Below, in pieces: positions 46,708 through 58,041 of a stretch of 64,000 bases of DNA. Position 1 is the first letter of the stretch. Each line of letters opens with the position of its first letter. The translations under genes were made by a program, and so were the position numbers. Under the pieces are notes generated by a model. It saw only the letters and a program-made list of their open reading frames with translations, did not search any database and was not told the DNA's origin. Source of the stretch: Cryphonectria parasitica EP155 (lineage: Eukaryota; Ascomycota; Sordariomycetes; Diaporthales; Cryphonectriaceae); the NCBI RefSeq assembly GCF_011745365.1, contig NW_024468914.1:3622228-3686227 (forward strand), given 5' to 3'.

Positions 46708-47014
46708 GAGTTTGTGTTTGATACATCATACCCGGTGTCTGTGGCACCAAAGAGTTATTCACAAGGCTAGACCTGGAGATGGCGTTCAGGGCATGGAATG
46801 ATTCATGGGTATTAATACGATTGGCAGAAAGCGCTGGAAAACGCTTGGGTAGAGAAGGAAGGGGGTATCATTTTGTTTCGCATTCTATGGTCTGTGATCT
46901 AATTATTATGGTCTATGATCTCAAGTGATTATTAAATCGAAATCCTCAAACAAAAGTCATAACTTTGAATTTCGTGCATCGGGGTTCATCCCTCTCTCTT
47001 GCTGCTTCTCTCCT
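46708..47014. other. Intergenic between convergent genes
   Basis: Shared 3' sequence of the GH72 and MFS genes, with a repeated TCTATGGTCTGTGATCT / TATGGTCTATGATCT near 46884-46920. Nothing else. Confidence 0.6.
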
Positions 47015-48847
47015 TCAGATTTCACGAGACACGGCATACTTGCTCCGCTTCCTCAGCAGGTGACCCCATCTATAAAGCGAGTACGGCACCAGAACGAGAA
47101 CACACGAGATACAAGCCAGTATCGTGAGCGTATAGTGAACGCCCATATTCTCGTAAAAGGGAATTCCAACGACCGTCATCCCGCCAGCAATGATGTACCT
47201 CACCAGCGCGGTGAAGGTCAGGGCCGATGCGCTGTAGATCTCGTAGCTGTCAATGACGTACATGTATGCACAGATGAAGACGCCAGTGACGCCAAAACCA
47301 AAGAGGCCTGCGGCGAGGATGGGCGACCAGATGCTGATGCTCGGTGATGCTGTCCAGCCCATCCAGAATAGTGAGATGGGGATCGCCACAGCCGGGCCGA
47401 GCATGGCGTACCAGAGGCGAATCTCTGGATTAAAGTGCTGACCCTCGCCCCGGCTCTCAGATAGCTTGATCTGCTTTGTCGTCATGCGGTACACAACAGG
47501 TACAAGCAAAAGGTTGAACCACACGCCTATGAACATGGCCAGGAACAAGATGTTGCTGAGCCCCTGGGAAATTTGATACGTATCCTGAAAGATGTACGGC
47601 CACCCCACGAGGAATGTGAAGAGGACAATATACACCACAGACAGGTAAAGACACATGAAGAGGATGATGGGCTCGGTGAACATGAGAAAGGGCCTTGTCA
47701 TGCTCACCTTCAGCCGGCTGAAGAGTGTCGACTTGATGATCTCGTGCTCAGAGCGGAAGCGATCATCTCCCGTGACACGCCGCAGGTGCTTCGCCTTCCA
47801 CCGCAGGAGCAGCGGCGAGTACGTCTCGGGCATCAGCAGGAAGACCAGCAGCACAATGACCCCAGATAGCATCAGAATCGTCCACTCTGTCCACCGCCAG
47901 CTGACGGCCGTCGAGGGCCCAATGTACGCACCCATAACAGCACCAAGCATGGGCCCACCAAAGGCCGCAATAGCGTACATGGGGAATGCCCAGGACTTCT
48001 CGACGCTGTCGAACATGTCTGCGACAGAGCCGCCAGAGCAGACGAGGGGTGTCGAGGCCGAGCACCCAGCCAAGAGGCGGAATGCAACCTGCGCGCCAAA
48101 GTTGGGCGCAAGGCCAGAAGCCATGATCCAGACCATAAAGACAGCCATGGACCCGATGTACACGGCATTCCGACCAAACGTTTCCGAGAAAGGGCCGGCG
48201 ACCAGTGAGCCAAGGCCCATTCCTATGAGGTACATGCCTGTGTCCAGCGACTCGGCCACCTCACTCACGCCCAGGGACGCCGCAGCTTGGGGTAGGACGG
48301 TGGCGTCGATTCCCGAGGCAGCGCCCACCCCCGCGGCGATGAGCGAGATTTGCAGCGTGCAGCTGATGCGGCGGCTGAGTGGCCAGTTGCGTGGGTTGAG
48401 AGGGTCGTCGGGGCCCTCCCAGCCGACCACGAAGACTTTCTCGCCTTTTCCCTCGTGCGTTCTCCGATCTCTGGCATGGACGCCCGTTAGTGAGTGGCCC
48501 AGGGCTGCACGAGCTGAGTACTGGGTTGTTGCCGTTGGGGTTCTGTGTGCAGTGGTCGAAGTTGGCTCTGAATCCTCGTTACTTGTGGTGCTGCTAATGG
48601 TGGTGTTGCTGCTGCTGCTGCTGCTTCTCGGCCTTGACGTGACGCTGCCAATGTCTTCTGATGAGTGTCGTCGCTGGGCTTCTCCCTCGGCCTTCTCCAC
48701 GTCAACTTGATGTTGCGATTCTATAGCGCCAGCAGCATGGTCGCCATCCTGGACGACACGCGTCCTCCGTTTGGCTGTCTCTGCATCACGCTCGATTTGG
48801 GCTTTCACCGCACGCAGGATATGTCTCGACTGTCGTATGGACTGCAT
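47015..48847 (-). CDS. MFS drug:H+ antiporter-type transporter (DHA1-like), 610 aa
   Basis: Intronless. The ATG at 48847 is the first in frame; the upstream extension has only TTG. A plasma-membrane secondary transporter. The first about 140 residues are cytosolic, polar and serine-rich. DDPLNPRNWPLSRR (147-160) is the hallmark entry motif of fungal DHA1 carriers, just ahead of TM1. The motif A loop appears as GPFSETFGRNAVYIGS. About twelve hydrophobic segments follow, with a long central loop (ETYSPLLLRWKAKHLRR). The fungal family exports drugs, mycotoxins or polyamines; which cannot be told. It is divergent from the 2-oxoglutarate oxygenase across 1.2 kb. Confidence 0.92.
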   Translation of the reverse strand: MQSIRQSRHILRAVKAQIERDAETAKRRTRVVQDGDHAAGAIESQHQVDVEKAEGEAQRRHSSEDIGSVTSRPRSSSSSSNTTISSTTSNEDSEPTSTTAHRTPTATTQYSARAALGHSLTGVHARDRRTHEGKGEKVFVVGWEGPDDPLNPRNWPLSRRISCTLQISLIAAGVGAASGIDATVLPQAAASLGVSEVAESLDTGMYLIGMGLGSLVAGPFSETFGRNAVYIGSMAVFMVWIMASGLAPNFGAQVAFRLLAGCSASTPLVCSGGSVADMFDSVEKSWAFPMYAIAAFGGPMLGAVMGAYIGPSTAVSWRWTEWTILMLSGVIVLLVFLLMPETYSPLLLRWKAKHLRRVTGDDRFRSEHEIIKSTLFSRLKVSMTRPFLMFTEPIILFMCLYLSVVYIVLFTFLVGWPYIFQDTYQISQGLSNILFLAMFIGVWFNLLLVPVVYRMTTKQIKLSESRGEGQHFNPEIRLWYAMLGPAVAIPISLFWMGWTASPSISIWSPILAAGLFGFGVTGVFICAYMYVIDSYEIYSASALTFTALVRYIIAGGMTVVGIPFYENMGVHYTLTILACISCVLVLVPYSLYRWGHLLRKRSKYAVSREI

Positions 48848-50089
48848 GGCGGTACACGTTGCGGGCGAATTCCCCTCCAAAAAGCAACTTGGATGAGTTG
48901 CAGGGGCAGAAAGAGAGTAACTTGGAAGTCGTGCCGGCAGAGGTAAAATCGTGAAAAAGCAAAATCGTTGTCTTGTGTGCTGCAGTGTTGTTTCACGCTC
49001 TTGGCTTGCACTCTGCCCAGCAGAGTTGGGCGGGTGGACGAGAATAATGAATTAATGATGGAAACAAGAAGGTGAGTTAGTGATCGCCACCTTAGGCGAT
49101 GCACTTTGCGCCCTGGGAAAACGTTGCAATTACTAATGAACACTACAGTGGGAAAAATCTTCTATCGACGACATCGGATGGCAGCGGATGGCACGCTGAC
49201 CCGCTATGATGTCTCTAGTTCTGTGCTTAGTCTCCTCTTTTCAAGGAATTCTGGCGTTGCTCACCGCACTTCTTATCACCGGTCACTTTCCGCGCGGTCG
49301 TGCGTAGTGGATGTTGCCAGTTCAATTTTGACTAAAAAACGGCTTTGAAGGGCGTAGTCGTCACATAAAGTACCATTACTCATAGTCACTATCCGCAATA
49401 TCCGCAATGTCCAAGCCGGGCGTTGTAGGCTCCATAAAAATAGAAGCACCAGACTCCGTTCAACTAGTCGACGGCCGTGAAATCATATACTAATTATCTC
49501 TAACTTATACTGAAGTCATATAAATATCTTTGGCCGTATTGGCAAAACTCTGATTGATGTTTAGCTGATAGTGAAACGCCACGATGGGTTACTATCAAAA
49601 ACCATAATGAGCCCAGACAGTCTCAATCACCAGGCAGACATGTCAATCGACGCACGCGAGGACACAATGTTTGGAATCAAGTTCTCCATCTTCTCCGCAT
49701 CTTTGCCGCCTCCTCACTCCCCAAGCCGAAGATGTTTTACCGTGGGCTGAAGCAAGTAGGCCGGCTTTACATCATGTGCTACCTCCCCCGCATTCGAGGG
49801 CCGCGTCCATCGCTAGAGGCTAGTGACATGGCATCAGATAAATGAGTGTATCAGACGTCTGTCACTCATTTCTTTGCTCAACATCTCACATCCTTCAAGT
49901 TTGCCTCAGATTTGGATTTGTTAATCACCTTTTCGAAATATGTGGAATGCTTTATGAAAGGTTTCATAAATCTTCGGTCAAATCCATCATCTCTAGTACT
50001 TCGTGGCTACCCAAAGTTGTGCTTCAACGCACGCTTATCACTTGCCCATCTGGATTCGTAGACGAGGCCCCTTTCTTATCCCACGAACA
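48848..50089. other. Intergenic, 1.2 kb, divergent promoter
   Basis: Between the MFS transporter and the 2-oxoglutarate oxygenase, so the two could share control. AT-rich near 49.4-49.6 kb. No gene seen. Confidence 0.55.
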
Positions 50090-51255
50090 ATGTCTTCCAG
50101 CGTGCCAAATGGCGCTCACCTCAATCACACTACATACCCGCCCTTTCCGAAGGACGTGCCCAGTGTGAAGCTAGAGACCTTTTCCCTTGCCCGGCTTGAG
50201 GCAGGAGACAAGGCTCTCGAGGACCGCCTTTTCCAGACATGCAGGGAAAGAGGCTTCTTCTATCTCGATCTCAGTGGCAGCTCCGTGAGCTCGATGCAAC
50301 AGGATGCTGACGACCTGGTCAAGCTTGCAGAAAAGGTGCACAGGCTTCCACAGGAAGAGAAGGAGAAGTATCCTATGAGAGACTCCATCTTTGGGTAATG
50401 ACTTCCAAGCCAATCTGTTGAATAAGTTCAAGAGCACATCAAGTCATTGACACGCTGTCTCCCAGCTTCAAGCCGATCGGTGCTACCAAGACAGATGCTC
50501 AAGGCACACCAGATACGGCAGGGTTTTTTAACATCTCCAAGGACGCCATACTCGAGAACACGGACCGCTGGCCGCTGCCCCAGCTCGTCCTCGATGAGAA
50601 GCCCATGATCGCCAGATACATGCGCAACGCCCACGGCACCGGACTGAAAATCATGACCATCCTCGTCGCCAGGCTCGGCCTCCCGCCTGACGCGCTGGAG
50701 AGATACCACCGCATAACCGAGGAATCAGGCGACCACGTCCGCCTGACCCACGGTCCGCCCAGGAGGACGGCTGAATTACCTGAGATCCAGACACCGGGTC
50801 ATACTGACTTCGGCACCATCACAATTCTGTTCAACTGGCTGGGCGGGCTGCAGGTCTGGTCGGACCCGTCGCGCGGCAGCTTCGAGAACATTGTTGACCC
50901 GGACAGCACCGCCGCCACCAGCTCGGCCGGGTCAGCTGAGAAGCCGAGGTGGCTGTGGGTGGAACCGCCGCCGCCGAACCATGCCATCGTCAACCTCGGG
51001 GATGCGACAGTCAAATGGACGGGCGGCGTTCTCTGCTCCGGGAGGCACAGGGTGGTGCCTGCGCCAGGCGAGCAGGGCAAGTTTGAGCGGTATAGCATTG
51101 TGTATTTTGTAAGACCGGAAAATAAGGCGGTCCTGAAGAGGCTGGAGGCGGCGGGCATCCCGAAAGTGGGACCTGATGAGGTGGAGGAGGAGATCACTGC
51201 CAAAGAATGGATCCTCCAGCAGGCGCGGGGTTTGGGACAATCTATCGCGAATTGA
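50090..51255 (+). CDS. 2-oxoglutarate/Fe(II) oxygenase, isopenicillin-N-synthase-like, 364 aa
   Basis: Exons 50090-50394 and 50466-51255; a 71-base intron, GTAATG to CCCAG; the split Gly codon gives IFGFKPIG. A cytosolic non-heme iron oxygenase. An N-terminal DIOX_N-like region (about 25-110, with CRERGFFYLDLSG) precedes the double-stranded beta-helix. Iron ligands: His214-x-Asp216 in GHTDFGTIT and His296 in SGRHRVV. The 2-oxoglutarate-binding arginine is Arg310 in RYSIVYF. It carries out hydroxylation, desaturation or ring closure on a small molecule; these are common tailoring enzymes in mould secondary metabolism. Substrate unknown. Confidence 0.92.
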
Positions 51256-52257
51256 TCTTGCTATGAATTAGCCCCTCTCTGAAGTCGCATTGTATGGAAT
51301 GAAATCTTCATGCGGTCAAGTCAGCGTCTAGCAGAGTGCAAATGGTGACTTTTTCCAACCGGCTGTATGATGTCTCAGCACAAGAGGCATGATCAGACAC
51401 GGTCCGCCTCAGACATCGCCCAATCGTAATCATCAGGTAATGCGGCGCTGATAGTAGACTTGACCATTGAATTATTCTGCCTTCGTGAACAGGGTAAACA
51501 AAAATAGTACACAGTCATGACCGTCGAGACATGTAAGATTGTAAAATTACTAAATAACAGCCATCACCGATCTACACATGAGTCGAATCCCGCATGATTC
51601 AGCATCTGAACATTTTATGGCCATTTAATTTGCTAAATGCTGTTGTGCAACAGCACATGCCATCAGTCACTGGGTCATTGCACGTTGCCCTGGTACAATG
51701 AAAATCATCCTTCATATATTTTCATCTAAGAAAGACGTGATATCCTCGCCCAGCTTGTTTCCTCTGGCCCCTCTGCTCATACAGAAAGAAATCGTGAAAC
51801 TCATTGCATCATTCACACAACCACGGTCAAGGGATGCCGATCGCCGACTCGAAAACGGGTCTGTAGTGCCTGGTTCCGGGGAGATTAGCGGTGGTCAGCT
51901 GGTCAGGTACCGAAAAGAGCGTTCTTGTCCTGGCTGCAGGTGAGGGGCGGCAATGCAACCTCGCAAAGCACTCATCCGAGCACGTGTATCATGCAAGTGA
52001 GGCTTGTGATGGGAACTCACGCACGTGGCGAGTGTGGCGACGCATTAGTCAAGGTGACTGGCGTCGTATCTGGTTGTCGATATGGTGAATTATGAGTCCG
52101 TCCTTGGGTGCTTCAAAATCTATTTGAAAATGCTACAATACCTTAGATTTTCCGCAAATGCCGTCCTCCTAACTTCATTTCCATTCGCCTTGCTACTGAG
52201 TCGGGTACCTCTACTCCTAAATGGTCATAGAAAGTTTATTCTTGACTCTCATTGACC
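51256..52257. other. Intergenic, 1.0 kb
   Basis: No gene seen. AT-rich with scattered short frames. Just before the SurE-like ATG is its leader. Confidence 0.55.
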
Positions 52258-53214
52258 ATGCATCCTCGTGCGCTCTTTTGGGCTACCTTCGCACTCACGG
52301 CACATGCCGCAAACATCATACTCTCCAACGATGATGGCTGGGCCGAGAAGAATATTCGTGTCTTATATGACACGCTCACAACCGCCGGAGAGAGCGTGGT
52401 GATCTCTGCACCTGCCGAAGATGAGTCAGGCTCAGGCTCAGACAACGCGCCGCCGACGGAAGTGACGGATGGCTGCGAGTTCGACAGCTGTCCTCCTGGA
52501 AGTCCTGCTGTCGGCTCCAACAGCTCGATGCCTCGGTTCAACTACGTAAACTCATATCCGGCCACGGCAATGCTCTATGGCATCCAAAACTCTTCGCTAG
52601 AGTTCTTTGGTGGACCGCCCGACCTCGCTGTGGCGGGATTCAACGTAGGAGGTTGGTACCTACGCATTGAGATTTCGGACATTACATGAACTGACGCTGT
52701 AATCAATACTATAGATAACACTGGGCTGAGTGTTCTGATCTCTGGCACTGTCGGCGCCGCGACTGAAGCCTCCCTCGAGGGCATTCCTGCTATAGCATTC
52801 AGTGGCTCTACAGGAAGCCAAGTCGCATGGACGACGGCCACCCAGACGTACCAGTCCGTTTATGCCGCGCTGTCCACCAACGTCACGCAGACCCTCATCG
52901 CTTCCGGAAAGCCCTACCTCCCAGACGACATTTGGCTCAACGTGAACTATCCCTCTTCCAACGCCCTTCAGTGCTCCTCTGCAGAGGATATCAGCTTCGT
53001 CTTATCGCGAATCAACGCCGCGACGCTGCTCGCACCTGCTGACGTCGAGACATGCGGGTCGCGCCGGCTGCCAGTGGAGACCTTGGTCGTCGATTTTCCC
53101 GGTTGCTATGCGAGCATCAGTGTTGGGAACGCCACGGACAAGAGTGACGCGAGTGCGGCCGACCAGGCTGTTGTTTTGGAGAAGTTGCAGTCCATCCTTT
53201 CATGTCTGCCGTAA
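52258..53214 (+). CDS. Secreted SurE-type 5'/3'-nucleotidase or acid phosphatase, 297 aa
   Basis: Exons 52258-52651 and 52715-53214; 63-base intron, donor GTTGGT, acceptor TATAG. The join gives FNVG-DNTGLSVLISGTVGAA, matching the SurE core. Signal peptide MHPRALFWATFALTAHAA is followed at once by NIILSNDDGW; the NDDG (24-27) is the SurE metal site. Also seen: GTVGAATEASLEGIPAIAFSG and WLNVNYP. Bacterial SurE is a cytosolic metal-dependent nucleotidase; fungal members are secreted acid phosphatases. Several sequons (NSS, NVT, NAT) agree with secretion. Probably phosphate scavenging; not shown. Confidence 0.92.
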
Positions 53215-54089
53215 CAAGATGAGTTCGGGCTCTATCATGGGTTTCTTGGTGATTGACATCACCAGAAACTGTAGGATTATAAAACATATTCTTTAGCCAG
53301 GTCATCCTTGACTTATGACGCTTGGCTGCCAAGGCTCATCATAACGTTGGGCTCGTGAGAGTGCAATAATGGATAATAATATTGGGTTGAAAGACAGCAG
53401 ATATATATCTCCCAGCCAGAGGTCCTTGGAGTTTGACCTAGGGCGAAATACCTCGTGGCCTTGCACGATTCGGTTGCGGACAAGCTGGCTGCAGGTGCAT
53501 AGCGCGATGTTATGGCGTGTGACACAGGCACTTGATTTGCCCTTGGAATACAGTAATAACACTTCATTGAGCTGAGCTACCATGGTTCGGATGCAACAAG
53601 CTACGGTTGATTGCAAGGCAACATCATGTACCGCCATTTGACCAATACATTACCCCTCTGACCCCTCTGCCCCTCCCCCAACACCGTTTTGCTCAAGATC
53701 AAACCATCCTGCGCGGTACTTGATGGCTGGACCACAAAAGGTCAATTTTCCCGGATTGTGTCGATCTCTTGATTACATATGAGGGACTCTCCTTTATTCG
53801 AATGCTCGTGGCTGACAGCTCCGGAAGGCGTAGTATTTCGACCCTTTCCAAAAGCAGAGTAAAAAGCCGATTGGAGTAATGGAAGCCCAATAAAAACTGA
53901 ACAACATTCTCTCATATGGACCGTTGGTCTAGTCAAGGGTACCTGTAAGTCGGGTGGCGCGGCAATCCGGCTTCATAATGAGATTACTCCCTTAGTACTA
54001 GACTTGGTGGCCATATGCATCTACACGTCCAGTATATATAAGCTGAAACATATTCTCCCTCTTTCCTACCGATGGATCTACTACTTACG
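53215..54089. other. Intergenic, 0.9 kb
   Basis: No gene seen. Several short minus-strand frames show no pattern. Confidence 0.5.
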
Positions 54090-55721
54090 GTGCCTTAGGG
54101 ACTTGAAAGGCGTCTCGGATAATTTCCTAAGCCTCCTTCTGTGGGGTACTTGTACCAACACCGCCGTAACAGTCAAGCTCTCGCCACATCTCTTTGGCGA
54201 CCTTCAACACTACGCTGGCTCAGATCTCGAGGTCCTGACTGACCAGACCGATTCTCGCTTCCAGGAGTTTTCTCAGAATGTTCTGATATTGACCGCCAAA
54301 TTCCAGCGGCTATTGTGCTTCCTGAATCGGAAGAGCAGATACAGAAGACAGCAAGTTACCCTGCAGTCGGCCGACTCGAATATCTTCCTCCAACCGTTGA
54401 CACAGTTTGTTGTAGGTTCGTTGGGCTGTGCAGAACTCAGTGCCGTTTGTCACCAAGTTGGATGGCCACAGCAATCGGTCGACGGTCGGGGATGATGGAT
54501 TCGTCATCGATCTGAGCAAGTATTCAGGAATCGAGATCGAGACACAGGGGCCGACCGCGAAGCTCAGAGGCAGTATTCTGTCCAAGTCGGGTGCCGTGCA
54601 CTTGGCTAATGCTGGCTGCTTTACCGGTATGTCTCCTGGGTCGGGGCCTTTATATTGCCTTCCATCTTCTGATTTGGTCGTCCAGCTCTCGGTAACGGCA
54701 CTTAGGTCGGGACCATTCCCTATTTTCTCAACGGTGGAACCTCCATTACCGCTTCGCTCACCGGCTACGGGTCCGACCAGATTTTGGCCGCTCATATGAT
54801 CGATTCACGGGGCAATCTTGTCGAGATGACGCAAGAGAAAGAGCCAGACATCCTTTACGCAATCCGTGGAGCAGGCCAGTTCTTTGGCCTGATTGCCGAG
54901 CTGACCATCAAGATTTGGCCCTTGTCTGAGCTTGGCAATGTGGAGTGGACGTTTTATCTTCCCTCTGGAAAGAGCACGAGAAGTTGCCGAAGAAATGAAG
55001 GGAATTATGGACAACGGTAAAGAGTCTACTGCTGGTCTTGTCATGACCGTCTTCCCGCCTCCCTCCCAATAGCCTGTCCTGGTCATTGCGGGAAGATACA
55101 TTGGCAATCCAAACAATGCCCACGTTGCCTTCGGCGCTCTTCATGCCTTGGGCCCTTTAGAGGCTGATGGCGGGCCTGTTCCGATTCAGAATATCAGCGA
55201 CGGACGCCAGGCGCTAGAAGCGAAGGGTGGCTTCAAGACGTTTGGCACTGTCGGTCTGCGGCGTTTCGATATTGACAGATTCCTGAACACTCTAGACGTG
55301 TGGAAGCGCCTTGTGACTGAATGTCCGGATGCTATCAACACAACCTATATTTTCCAATGGGATTCGCGGCCCCCGAGACAGCCCGAATTTGAATCTGTGA
55401 ATTCTCTACACGACATCAGATACTGGCAGTATGTCCTATGAGGCCACAATTCACTACAAGTCCAGCTGACCCGTATCTCTTAGGAACAACATCATATGGT
55501 ACACGGATGTGGCAAGTCACAAGAGGGTAGCCGAACTGAATGCCGAGTGTATTGTGATCTCGAGGGGTCCAGACCAATCTGACTATGCCGATTTTCAGAA
55601 CGCCACTTGAAAGGACCCGATTGAGCTTCGGTTCAGGGGAGAGGGTAAGATGGATAAATCGCGGGGATTAAAGAAGAAGTGGGATCCGAGAGGAGCCTTT
55701 ACCAGACAGCTTCTAGACTAA
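54090..55721 (+). pseudogene. FAD-linked oxidoreductase remnant (berberine-bridge-type, FAD_binding_4)
   Basis: Recognisable blocks run in order: DIDRQIPAAIVLPESEEQIQ near 54283; FVTKLDGHSNRSTVGDDG near 54447; TAKLRGSILSK near 54553; IPYFLNGGTSITASLTGYG near 54716; ILYAIRGAGQFFGL near 54852; VIAGRYIGNPNNAHVAFGAL near 55083; and RDPIE-like KDPIELRFRGEG to FTRQLLD at the end. Damage: TAG after GNGT (about 54704-54706), a frame change near 54955, TAG after PPPSQ (about 55070) and TGA after FQNAT (about 55608), with further frame loss before 54283. Introns at about 54630-54685 and 55433-55483 still look intact. Not functional. Confidence 0.85.
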
Positions 55722-58041
55722 GGTGCCTGGTATTTTCGAGAGAAATCATGGATGTTTCCTGACAGCGCGATATCAGGAGCAGTTGTTTGGGAGAACATCA
55801 CCCTGGTTCAGATACTTCAGGAATATTCCATGAACTATCTATTGACTCAGGAAATGAGTATTGACTTGATTGGGCAGTTGCAATACTTGTAAAGAGCACA
55901 TTCAGCGGCAGGTTGAGGCGAGAGCTTTGTGTTTGTTAGCATAACGTGCAAGCCCAGCAATTGTCTTCCTACCAAATGGATTCTGTGAACACAACCACTC
56001 GAAAAGGCTCTCATGCCGTCTCTAAACTTCCTACAAGACAAACTCTCCCTCTAGGCACTGAACCGCATGTCCGCTAGCAAGGCGCAAATGTACTTTATAT
56101 CCTCGCCATCTTTTTCGTAAATTTGCACACTTACTCAGCGTTTTACATCTGAGCAATTGTTTGAATATCTAGTTAGCTAAACTAACGAAGCCAGTCAGGC
56201 TTTCGACAAGCATCCGAGTAATGATGTGGAAATGGTGAGCCCTGGCACCGAAGCAGGCTGCTGCATGGAGAAGTCATGGACCACAGCTTGAAACGGCCCC
56301 TGGCTGTCACCACCTGCCACGCTAGCAATGACTAAGGGGCTATTCCAAAGTCCAAATTGCAAGGCCCTACTAAAGTATGTTGCCAAACACTGCACGGAAT
56401 AGAGAAAAAGGTATGTAGATGTTTCTCAAAACCACAACTGTATTCAACAGCACTCGTTGGCTGTGTTCCTTTATTGTATTGAGACTCTTTGAAGCTGCAA
56501 GAGATGACCTGTCCACCAACATGATTCTAAGTAACCCAATATTAAGTGTTGTCCACCCAAGAATCAAAATCATCCCTTGTTCAAATTCTCATTGGTTCTA
56601 CTCTGTATCAACTAGAAGTCTATAATACACGTCGCCGACATGTCTGATCGATACGGCAAGCCTGGCCAAAGCGTTAGACTACTACCTAATGGATATCAGA
56701 ACCACCAGACTCACCTAGACATTCTGAGAGTATCCAGACAGAGCAACATCTCCAGTCACTGTATTGGTGTTGTTGGTAGCTTGCATTGTGTTAGGTCTGA
56801 CCCTGATGGCAATGTATAAGGGAGAAATACCGTCAGCTGCTTCTGTTTGCCAGTGGTGGCGAATGCAGTCGAAAATGGCAACAGAGGTAGCAACAGTCGT
56901 AAGTGACAGTGCTGTGACCATGATGACTATCTGGGTAGGCAGGGCCATGTCTTAAGTAAAAGAGGACCACAATCCGGTCTGGTTGAGACACAATATGTAG
57001 GGTGGTGGGAAACTCAAAATTATGATGACACTCTCTTCAGAATTCAAGATGTGACATGATCATAGCGAGACGAACCCATCTCTTTATATTACCAGGCTTT
57101 CGTGGAGAGCATCCATTATCAGCCAAGTGCACTCTTTCCAAGCCCTAATGGCGCTCTTCCATACCCCTGTTTTCGGGTTTTGTAGTATGCGATCAATGTC
57201 GGAAAGTCTGAAACTGGACGTCATATTTTCAGCAGGAGCCTTATGAGTAGACCCTGTTTTTGGGTTTTGCTTTCAACGGTGTAGTGGCTGTAGCTCTATA
57301 CGAAAATCCCTCCAAAGTCAAGACCCTTGTTTTTGGGTTTTGTAGCTGGCCAATTGCTTCCAGCTTACACGTTGAGCTTATGCAGGTCGATAGGCTATGT
57401 AACCCTGCCTCTTGCCCGGCATCTTGGGCACAGAGCAGACATGTCCCCTGTTTTTGGGTTTTGCATCGAGGTAACATCATCCTAGCGTTCAGCCACACTG
57501 GGAAAAACGAATCACTGTGCAGAGCGTCTGTCCCGTGTCAGCGCCACGTCAAGGCTGCATATAAGAATATACTTCTCGTAAGATGAATTTTTGGGTTTTG
57601 TTAATTGGATAAGCTGCATCCGAAAGCATGTGATTTTTTCAAAGATAAATATTTGGGTTCTGTTAATTGAATCATGTGTCAATTTTACCAAGACAGGCAT
57701 GGCGTGCAACTCATAGATTCGGTATTTGCATTGCGATGGCTTGAAGACCCCTGCTGGATAACTGCACAATGCCGCTCGTAGATGCGAGCCTCGTGGTGCA
57801 TTCCAATATATATATCAGGGCGCCTGTACCCCGCTCCAAGGTGTGCCTTCTCCCCGTCAGCATAGACCTCTGTCTAGGAACTGTCTCTTTTCCTGCACAG
57901 CTGAGTCTCTCGAGCAAGCAGTTCTCACTCTCAGAATACATCAAAATACGGCCCTTTGCTAATTACCTGTGAGAATCCTTACATTCTTCGGTTCATATCT
58001 GTGGCATCTTGCTTGGGACAACAAGGCTCAGGTCAGATCCA
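55722..58041. other. Intergenic, 2.3 kb, with interspersed repeat
   Basis: No gene recognised. Short frames only (for example 56764-56955 plus, hydrophobic). The repeat at 57164-57670 is described separately. The final 0.2 kb is the leader of the Clr5-ankyrin gene. Confidence 0.5.
57164..57670 (+). repeat. Six copies of an interspersed 17-19 base motif, consensus CCCCTGTTTTTGGGTTTTG
   Basis: Copies at 57164-57182 (one C), 57252-57269, 57324-57342, 57445-57463, 57585-57600 (5' half changed) and 57647-57661 (diverged). Spacing is 62-140 bases and irregular. The last two share a TTAATTG(G)A extension, and copies 1 and 3 share a following TAG. The intervening sequence is not repeated. All copies are in the same orientation. 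I do not recognise the family. Confidence 0.85.

Noticed and set aside
28056..53214. Complete biosynthetic gene cluster
   Set aside because: No backbone enzyme (NRPS, PKS, terpene synthase) is present; neighbouring genes include wall and phosphatase functions.
57164..57670. CRISPR array
   Set aside because: Copies differ, spacing is irregular at 62-140 bases, and the genome is eukaryotic with no cas genes.
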